From Cytidiella melzeri (taxonomy: Eukaryota > Basidiomycota > Agaricomycetes > Polyporales > Irpicaceae), in the NCBI GenBank assembly GCA_022592445.1, contig JABYQR010000064.1:94675-158674 (forward strand): a DNA stretch of 64,000 nucleotides, read 5' to 3'. The notes beneath the pieces are model-generated. The model ran no database searches. It saw nothing but the letters and a program-made list of their open reading frames with translations, and was not told the origin of the DNA. This document shows positions 58,097 through 64,000 of this stretch, in pieces (the stretch's first letter is position 1; each line of letters begins with the position of its first letter). The position numbers were made by a program, and so were the translations under genes.

Positions 58097-58202
58097 TGCT
58101 CGGAACGAGGATCGAACTCGTGATCTCCGGATTGCGTAAGCACAATGCTTACTCACACGTGACGTATGAGACCGGCGCTCTAACCAGCTGAGCCATCCAA
58201 GC
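58097..58202 (-). tRNA. tRNA-Met (anticodon CAT) with intron
   Basis: Minus-strand cloverleaf. The 7-bp acceptor stem pairs GCTTGGA with TCCGAGC, followed by discriminator A. The D arm reads GCTCAGCTGGTTAGAGC. The anticodon arm is CCGGT-CTCATAA-TCCGG, interrupted after position 37 by an intron of about 32 nt that can form its own hairpin (GTAAGC ... GCTTAC). The T arm contains GTTCGATCC (B box). The mature length is 74 nt. The U31-U39 mismatch also occurs in other tRNA-Met. Elongator Met is favoured; an Ile tRNA with modified CAT is unlikely in a nuclear genome. Confidence 0.92.
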
Positions 58203-59686
58203 TTGTGTTCTGCAAGCTAAGTTTACATTCTGATTCACTTTCTCAAAGTTCTCTTGGCAAATGGGTCCACCTGTGCGCACAGGTAATTAAGCTGTGTGAG
58301 TCCAGGAAAAAGTAGATATTATAGATGGAGCTGTTAGTATACACAGATAAATGCATGTGTCTGAAATACTATATCTGAGAGATGCATTGGGAGGGATATA
58401 AAACTCAAAACCAGCATGTGAAGCATATCTATGCGGTTGCTAAGCCATCTGTCTTTGGGATTCTTAGTGTAACCTGACTTGTCTGTGAAGCAAATGTGCA
58501 GTATGATTAAAGATGAAGTATACAAGAGCGTTGAGCAAAGGACTTGAATCAAAAAGGGAAATTGTTGTGACAACAAGGTGTGGTAGTAGGAGAAACGCAA
58601 AGGAAAGGCAGGTAAGGAAAGAATGTGTGTATCAATGCCGATGCAAGTCGGTAAGAGGGAGACGGCCCAAAGGGCCGGCAGACATGTGAGAAGACCTGCC
58701 CAACCAAGGAAACCTGAGGGGATATGGTGAGCAACGATGGGAGGGCGGGAAAATTGCAACAGACGGTTCAGAACAAAGACTCCTCAAACACCAAGAAAGA
58801 AAAGGAAGGATAAACAGGGGAATGGGTGGAAAAAAGGGAGGGTTACATTCAAGACAGGAGATCAGCGAGGATGGCGTGTGAGGTACGAAAGTGATCTGGT
58901 TTGCTTCGGATGGTGTTGGATTAGGTGGGCGGTGGCAATCTGTCACTTTGGAGGTGGATTGGTTTGGGTTTGACTGTAGGGGGTGCAGGTTGTTTTGCCA
59001 CTGAGTCTACTGGGACAGGGAATAGAGCTCAGTAGGAGAGACATAGACCCTTCCCACATTGCCAGGCAATGAGCCGTATGCGTGTTGACAACTTGGTGTG
59101 CAAGGGTCGGAGGACTAGGATGACGGGAGGCAATGCGTGGTCACGTGTAGGGGTGGCCCAAACAAGAATTCAATCTGACAAAACACTGAAGAAGCCACAG
59201 ATGAGGTAGGAGTGTTTGATGGCGGGCACTATATCACCAGTTCCAACGCCTTGTTGAGTGTCTGGAATCTTGTAGACCAACCACATCTGTAAGCCCAAGG
59301 GGTGGCCCTCGGTGGAGCGTGGAATGGCGCTTATGCGATATTCAGACTCCACCACCAGTGGGAGGCTGGTGATGGTGGGTTGGGACTGCATGAACTGCCG
59401 TGCTGTTCTCCACGGGAGGTACAACTGGCTTGTCACAGTTGGCGGTGATGCTGACGTCTGTCGGGGACAGGGACTCTGGCAGGTTGTGGTGGGTGGCAAA
59501 AGGCACAATACTGGAGAAGGAGTACGTGGAGGACCCACCAGAAGAGGTGTGGAAAGGGTGGGTAAAAGTCACAGGTAGGGATGAGCCACATGACTCAGTG
59601 CGTTGGACAGGGTAACAATGGCAGAGAGGTAGTGCAGGGTGGTGGCTCGCATCAGCAGTGTGCTGGTCAGCAGAAGGGAGAACTGT
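58203..59686. other. Strand-asymmetric, purine-rich (plus) region without a clear gene
   Basis: From about 58550 the plus strand is markedly G/A-rich. Minus-strand frames at 59342-59722 and 59170-59538 contain protein-like pieces (SPTDVSITANCDKP, then SEYRISAIPRSTEGH) in two registers, as if a coding sequence had been frameshifted or split by an intron. I do not recognise a family. A perfect 16-bp palindrome (ACCTGTGCGCACAGGT) lies at 58269-58284. The region separates the tRNA from the retrotransposon and may itself be an older insertion. Confidence 0.4.
58269..58284. repeat. Perfect 16-bp palindrome
   Basis: ACCTGTGCGCACAGGT, self-complementary over its full length, about 65 bp upstream of the tRNA 5' end. 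Significance unknown. Confidence 0.6.
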
Positions 59687-60330
59687 GTCATGGATGGCCT
59701 GACTAGCCCTTAATTTTTGCAATTTACCTCTTGTTTTTATCTGTAAAACTCCGGGCTACAACCTAGTTTCAAATCTCTCTGCATAAACTCCTTTGCACGT
59801 CTATTAAGCGCCCGTATCACGTGGCTTAGACGCCCCACACGGTCACATTACTTGCTACTACGTCACACTAGCATGTGACTTAGCTTAAGTAAGACCACAT
59901 GGCTACAGACACATGGCTCAGCCCATAGCTAGGGTTTGATGTCATAAATGACGCCCACATGGACTCCTTTTGTTCTTTCCTTATTGTTCTCTTTATGGAA
60001 GGATGTTCTCACAGGTGTGGGAATGGAATACAATAGTTGGTCTCCTTTTAGATAGATTCTCTCACGAGTAGAGTTCTTGGCAAAGTCTAGACAATAGCTA
60101 TTGTTCTACTTTAGGTAGTTCTTTTGTTCTTCGTTCACACGGCTTCTTGCAAAGCCTGCCCTCAACATGGTCTGTGCGCAGGTCCCTGAAGTCTATATAT
60201 ACTGCTACATGTACGCTCCTAGCCCCCATCTCGACCTCTTGGTCTTTACTGGGCTAGGTAAGCAAACCCCCTCTGTACTACATAGCTGGTAGTACCCAAT
60301 ACTAACTTGGTCTTTACTGGGCTAGATTTC
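59687..60330 (+). repeat. Probable 5' LTR and leader (boundaries uncertain)
   Basis: Noncoding A/T-richer stretch ahead of the element's ORFs with a strong TATA motif (TATATATA, about 60195-60202) in the right place for transcript initiation. The LTR start is guessed from TGTCATGG; the end and primer-binding site could not be fixed (candidate TGGT motifs at about 60289 and 60350). Confidence 0.4.
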
Positions 60331-60355
60331 TGAATAAGTTTGATAGCTGGTGAAC
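60239..60355 (+). repeat. Direct repeat in the retrotransposon leader
   Basis: CTTGGTCTTTACTGGGCTAG occurs twice, starting near 60239 and 60307, each followed after a variable spacer by TAGCTGGT. The period is about 68 bp. The first copy is followed by GTAAGC, a good splice donor; the second by ATTTCT. Confidence 0.75.
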
Positions 60356-60592
60356 GCATTGTGCTTCACGCCTGCCACCACCTCCTCGTCGACATCCACA
60401 TCGTGTCCCTGTTTGTCACGTCGAGCCCTGTCTCCGTGTCATTAGGTCGAGATCGTTGTGTAACCCCTGGGTTTATATCTCCTCCCCCACCGTTTACAAA
60501 AGTTTATTCCTGTTTGACGAGTACGTCTCCGGTCTCATCATACCGTTGAGCTACCACTTACGTCGACCGTTTAAACCCCCCTGCGTTGTCTA

Positions 60593-61324
60593 GTGCCTAA
60601 GGACACGCGCACCCGTTTGTCTAAGGACCTCACTACCAACGAGCCTCAGCTCAAGAGGTGCCTCCCGCCTTCCTTCTTTGACGCTCTCGCTGCCAAGCGA
60701 AAGAGCGGTCAACCTCATCGCTGGTCTGACAAAGACCTGGTCGCCGTTGCCGACTACGTCTCCAAGAAACCGCCAGTGAAAGGCATCACTCTCACCGTCC
60801 CCTCGTACGAGGAAAATCGACAACTTCGCGCTTCTGCCAGAGCATACGGAGAACGCGTTGCCGAAGAACGTGCTCGCACCTTAGCAGAGCAACGTATCCA
60901 CAAGCCCACACTCTCTGAGCGGCTTTCCAAGCTCCCTGCACCCACTCCCGCTCCCGCTGCACCAAAACCGGTACTCCTTGATTTCAAAAAGTTGTCATCA
61001 GTCGACCTCATAGGCATCTTCAAGCCTAAGCTCACCGCTGTCCACACACGACTACAAGCTCTCACTGAGCTTCAAGAACTTCTCCATTGCGCGGACCCCG
61101 ACCACCGCCGCGCTCTGCTTCACCTCGTCAATAAAGTCAACCGCTTCCTCAATCGACTTGACGAACTCGCGCCAGTCACAGCAGACCGCGAGTGGCAACT
61201 TCTAGACTGGGGTTGCAAGGCAATTGGGAAGATCTCGTTTAAACAGCTTCGCAAGAATTATAGCAAAGTTCTTGCCCAGCTTAACATAGTCAATAGAGAT
61301 AGCTACTTCAACTGGATTAGATAG
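60593..61324 (+). CDS. Extra ORF upstream of gag in the retrotransposon, function unknown
   Basis: Open frame of about 243 codons between the leader and gag, ending NWIR at 61322-61324. No ATG lies at its start: the frame begins right after an in-frame stop, where TCTAG resembles a splice acceptor. A donor (GTAAGC at about 60258) preceded by an in-frame ATG at about 60210 would join in phase. The protein is basic and helical: RWSDKDLVAVADYVSKKP, AYGERVAEERARTLAEQR, a Pro/Ala linker, then LDFKKLSSVDLIGIFKPK and LLHLVNKVNRFLNRLDEL. It does not look like gag, envelope or a known enzyme. Codon-like composition and length argue for real coding. Confidence 0.6.
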   Translation: MPKDTRTRLSKDLTTNEPQLKRCLPPSFFDALAAKRKSGQPHRWSDKDLVAVADYVSKKPPVKGITLTVPSYEENRQLRASARAYGERVAEERARTLAEQRIHKPTLSERLSKLPAPTPAPAAPKPVLLDFKKLSSVDLIGIFKPKLTAVHTRLQALTELQELLHCADPDHRRALLHLVNKVNRFLNRLDELAPVTADREWQLLDWGCKAIGKISFKQLRKNYSKVLAQLNIVNRDSYFNWIR

Positions 61325-61440
61325 TCCAGAAAGTTTTGCCTGCCACAATTTGTGATAATTGCATCCACTTCTTTGATTCGAGCGCGGTCACAGACGACCA
61401 CTTCTACTAAGAAAATCGACGACTCATCACCAAAGAAGAC

Positions 61441-62688
61441 ATGGACCCCAACCAGCCCGCTGCCCCTGCTGCTCCAGCTGCCCCAGTTGCCAATTTGAGC
61501 CAGCAAGACATCCTAAATATACTGGGCGTCCTGTCACAAAGGATGATTGACCTCACCAATCAAGTGGCTGCTTTGGCAGCCGTTCAGGCACCAGCCGTCG
61601 CCGCGGCCACGCATACGTCCCGAGAACGGAGTATTGTCGAGAAGCCCGTCTCTTTTAAGGGAAAAACGTCGTCAGAAGCCAGGCTCTTCCGACACGCGTT
61701 CATCGTCTGGGCGCAGAATCAGGGCAAAGCATTCTTCCAGCAGGATGCCCAAGGACAAGTCCGGCTGGATAACAATGGCGCGAGGATCTTTGATCCTCAC
61801 AAACTCATCACCAGCGCCCTGTCCTTCATGCAGGAAGACGCAGCTGATTGGGCTCGTCCTCACATCGAGGAGCTAGCCAATAGCAAACCAGCATTTGGAA
61901 ATGACTGGGACACGTTTATCGAGGCCTTCAAGGCAAATTTTGAGCCTATTGACGCGGTTATGGAGGCCAAGACTAAGGTTACCGGCATGAAGCAGGGTAA
62001 CAAGACATTCGCCGCCCACATCTCGGAGTTCGAGACCTGGGCCCCTCGCACTGGCTGGAGCCAGCAGGACCTTTTCGACCGTCTCAAGTCGAGCTTGAGT
62101 ACGGAATACCTTCAGCGCGTCTCTTATTTCCAGACCCGCGCCACAACCTACGATGCACTGAAGGACCAGTGCAAGGCAGTAGATGCTCAGCTGGCCGATC
62201 TACGCAACAGCACGGGGAAAGTCATGGTAGACAGTTCCTCGGGACATGGCAAGTCCCACCAGCAAGCGTTCCGCGACCCCAATGCGATGGAGATCGACGC
62301 ATCCCGTTTCTCCGCCTCGTTCGACTCGCTCTTTGCGGGTCTAGGCAAACAGGAGATCTTCCAGAAATGGAAGAAGGAGATGAGCAAGCGCTGCTCGGTT
62401 TGCGGATCTGAGAGTCACAAGAAGAGGGACTCGAAGCACCCCGATGACCCGGTCTGCAACCACTGCGGTGGCACCGGTCACTGGGGGGCAGTTTGCCTGA
62501 AACGGCTTCAAGGTGTCCCTAAGGGGCAAAAAGTCGCTGCGACCTCGTCGACCTCGTCGACCACTACTGCGCCAAAGCAAGACGCATCCAATGACAAGGA
62601 TGCTAAGATTGCTGCTCTCAAGGACATGCTGGACATCCAGAAAAAGCAAATGGATGAGATGGCAGCCAAAATCAACGCGGTTTTTTGA
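61441..62688 (+). CDS. gag: Retrotransposon Gag polyprotein
   Basis: Single exon of 415 codons from ATG 61441. The N-terminus is Pro/Ala-rich, followed by a coiled region (ILGVLSQRMIDLTNQVAAL) and the retrotransposon gag core (FKGKTSSEARLFRHAFIVWA, FIEAFKANFEPID, LKSSLSTEYLQRVSYF). The C-terminal part has one intact CCHC knuckle (CNHCGGTGHWGAVC) preceded by a degenerate one (CSVCGSESHKK). A Ser/Thr linker and a heptad-like tail (IAALKDMLDIQKKQMDEMAA) end at a TGA next to a T6 run where pol continues in the -1 frame. Confidence 0.9.
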   Translation: MDPNQPAAPAAPAAPVANLSQQDILNILGVLSQRMIDLTNQVAALAAVQAPAVAAATHTSRERSIVEKPVSFKGKTSSEARLFRHAFIVWAQNQGKAFFQQDAQGQVRLDNNGARIFDPHKLITSALSFMQEDAADWARPHIEELANSKPAFGNDWDTFIEAFKANFEPIDAVMEAKTKVTGMKQGNKTFAAHISEFETWAPRTGWSQQDLFDRLKSSLSTEYLQRVSYFQTRATTYDALKDQCKAVDAQLADLRNSTGKVMVDSSSGHGKSHQQAFRDPNAMEIDASRFSASFDSLFAGLGKQEIFQKWKKEMSKRCSVCGSESHKKRDSKHPDDPVCNHCGGTGHWGAVCLKRLQGVPKGQKVAATSSTSSTTTAPKQDASNDKDAKIAALKDMLDIQKKQMDEMAAKINAVF

Positions 62689-64000
62689 AACGGACTCGTG
62701 ACAAAGCCGCAGCTGCGAGTCCCCCCGATACCCCGTCCTCGTCTTCTACCTCGTCATCTTCGTGTACCATAGCAACTCCGTGCCCGTCGTCTGTTATCTC
62801 TTCATGTACTATCTCGTCGCTAGATCGGTTATCTTCTCATTTCCGTGTACATGTACTAGTCAAAGGTCTCAATAGAAGCATCCGTGTTCCTGCTATGATT
62901 GACTCAGGAGCCACGGCTTTGTTCATCAGTCACCAGTTCGTCAAAAAGCATAAGATTATCCAACACCCTCTTGAAAGGATCATCTCATTACACAACATTG
63001 ACGGAACTAAGAACAAAGCGGGCGGATTAACACACTTCGTGCGCCTCACACTTACAGTTGGAGACCACACAGAAAAGGCAGAGTTTCTCGTCACGGACTT
63101 AGGTCCAGAAGACGTTATTCTTGGGCTACCATGGCTCAAACGCATAAACCCTACCGTTAACTGGGAAAAAGGAGAAATGACAATTCCGAGCGGCTCGGAA
63201 GAATCTCCTGATGAACCTTTCCAGAAGGTTGACGGTAATCGCAAAGAACGTAGGCAGTGGGTCAAAGCCGGTATTATCCAAGACACCACTGACAAAGTCT
63301 GGTGTATGGCCGGCTTCACCTATTCTACTAAGCTTGCTGCCGAAGCAAACGAAGCTAAAGCTCAGCGCTCCTTCGAAGACATCGTTCCATCAGAGTACCA
63401 CAGACACGCTAAAGTCTTCTCTGAGGAAGAGTCTAACCGGCTACCCCAGCATCAGCCCTGGGACCATTCGATTGATCTCAAACCAGACGCTCCTGAGACT
63501 ATCAAATCGAAAGTTTATCCTATGCCCCTGAACGAACAAGCCGAGCTTGACAAGTTCATTCAGGAGAACCTAGCGAAAGGTTACATCACGCCTTCTAAGT
63601 CTCCAATGGCTTCTCCAGTCTTTTTCATCAAAAAGAAGGACAACAAACTCCGACTTATTCAGGACTACCGCAAACTCAACGACATCACTGTAAAGAATCG
63701 TTACCCACTACCGCTTGCTACCGACATTATCAACAAGCTCAAGGGTGCAAAGATCTTCACCAAGTTTGATGTTCGTTGGGGATATCACAATGTCCGCATC
63801 AAAGAAGGAGATGAATACAAAGCGGCTTTCGTTACCAACCGAGGACTCTTCGAACCTAAAGTCATGTTCTTCGGTCTCACGAACTCACCCGCTACCTTCC
63901 AAGCTCTGATGGACAACATCTTCGCCGACCTCGTCGCCGAAGGCAAGGTGGCTGTCTATCTAGATGACATCTTGATCTGGAGCAACAACCTGACAGAAGC
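62658..64000 (+). CDS. pol: Retrotransposon Pol polyprotein (protease, reverse transcriptase), partial
   Basis: Open in the -1 frame relative to gag from 62658 to the window end. After a Ser/Thr-rich linker comes an aspartic protease (AMIDSGATALFISH at about 62892-62933, later VILGLPWLKRINP). Then the reverse transcriptase: PLNEQAELDKFIQENLAKGY, SPMASPVFFIKKKD, LRLIQDYRKLND, FDVRWGYHNVRI, FFGLTNSPATFQ and the catalytic YLDDILIW close to the right edge. Motifs are intact and typical of Ty3/gypsy (Tf1-like arrangement). RNase H and integrase are outside the window. No start codon is expected, since synthesis likely follows frameshifting from gag. Confidence 0.9.
62681..62686 (+). promoter_or_regulatory. 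Candidate -1 ribosomal frameshift site between gag and pol
   Basis: Run of six T within GCG-GTT-TTT-TGA; slipping back one base at TTT avoids the gag stop and continues TTG-AAA-CGG into pol. The overlap of the two frames is about 30 nt (62658-62688). Confidence 0.5.

Larger units (their letters stand above)
59687..64000 (+). mobile_element. Ty3/gypsy LTR retrotransposon, 5' portion (truncated by window end)
   Basis: Contains, in order, a likely LTR/leader, an extra 5' ORF, gag with a CCHC zinc knuckle, and pol with protease then reverse transcriptase. Integrase, RNase H and the 3' LTR lie beyond the window. The left end is uncertain: TGTCATGG at 59687 resembles common LTR starts, but without the 3' copy the LTR cannot be delimited. 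Gag and pol frames are long and intact, suggesting recent insertion. Confidence 0.85.

Noticed and set aside
58334..58759. 141-codon hydrophobic minus-strand frame that could be a membrane protein
   Set aside because: Its hydrophobicity follows from the T/C-rich strand composition; adjacent frames look alike and there is no conserved motif.
60340..60549. 69-codon open frame in the retrotransposon leader
   Set aside because: Short, no features, lies within the proposed leader intron and overlaps repeat blocks.
1..64000. CRISPR arrays, operons, Shine-Dalgarno sites
   Set aside because: The window is a eukaryotic nuclear locus with spliced genes; no regularly spaced repeat array was seen.

Overview
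The window is nuclear DNA of a filamentous fungus, most likely a basidiomycete (Agaricomycete-like). The evidence is gene-dense, intron-rich organisation with introns of about 35-77 nt that show GT/AG ends and CTNAC-like branch sites, a polyporopepsin-type aspartic protease, a BTB protein of the mushroom-forming type, and a Ty3/gypsy element. No species can be named from the sequence alone. Almost every gene is split, so the spans below are genomic extents (start codon to stop codon including introns). Splice sites were inferred by eye from family conservation and reading frame.

Layout. 56-6335: secreted RNase T2, an Msc7-like membrane aldehyde dehydrogenase and, diverging from it, an RNF126-like RING E3 ligase. 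6564-10918: a secreted aspartic protease with altered active-site motifs, and a D-amino-acid oxidase. 11398-13365: a hypothetical gene, a previously hidden 97-codon multi-exon gene with its own TATA box, and a tentative opposing gene. 13608-20212: UNC93-like transporter, DUF89/ARMT1-like phosphatase and delta-9 desaturase with cytochrome b5. 20513-27807 (minus): UTP13, a forkhead factor and NIPSNAP. 28032-32671 (plus): a type II membrane glycosyltransferase-like protein and a MoaA-MoaC fusion for molybdenum cofactor synthesis. 33117-39185 (minus): GNAT acetyltransferase, amidase and a TXNDC17-like thioredoxin. 39692-47360 (minus): a Thr-rich secreted repeat protein, the mitochondrial aspartate/glutamate carrier and TRM5. 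47507-57801: TatD-like/Scn1, GOS1, BTB protein, GH89 alpha-N-acetylglucosaminidase, BET1 and ULP1. 58097-58202: intron-bearing tRNA-Met(CAT). About 59.7 kb to the right edge: a Ty3/gypsy retrotransposon with an unexplained extra ORF 5' of gag, truncated by the window end.

The genes are mostly housekeeping and do not form a visible pathway cluster. Links are loose: GOS1 and BET1 are both ER-Golgi SNAREs; the carrier, NIPSNAP and (by one start) TRM5 are mitochondrial; RNase T2, the protease, NAGLU and the Thr-rich protein enter the secretory route.

The most notable observations concern RNA processing. Three genes need micro-exons of 3, 5 and 9 nt to encode conserved residues, one of them a catalytic histidine of the desaturase. 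The MoaA-MoaC gene has an intron whose retention would end MoaA exactly at its functional Gly-Gly tail, while splicing fuses it to MoaC, as in human MOCS1. Two GC-AG introns are also inferred. The retrotransposon has a 5' ORF lacking a start codon but preceded by splice-like signals, and a gag/pol -1 overlap at a T6 run.
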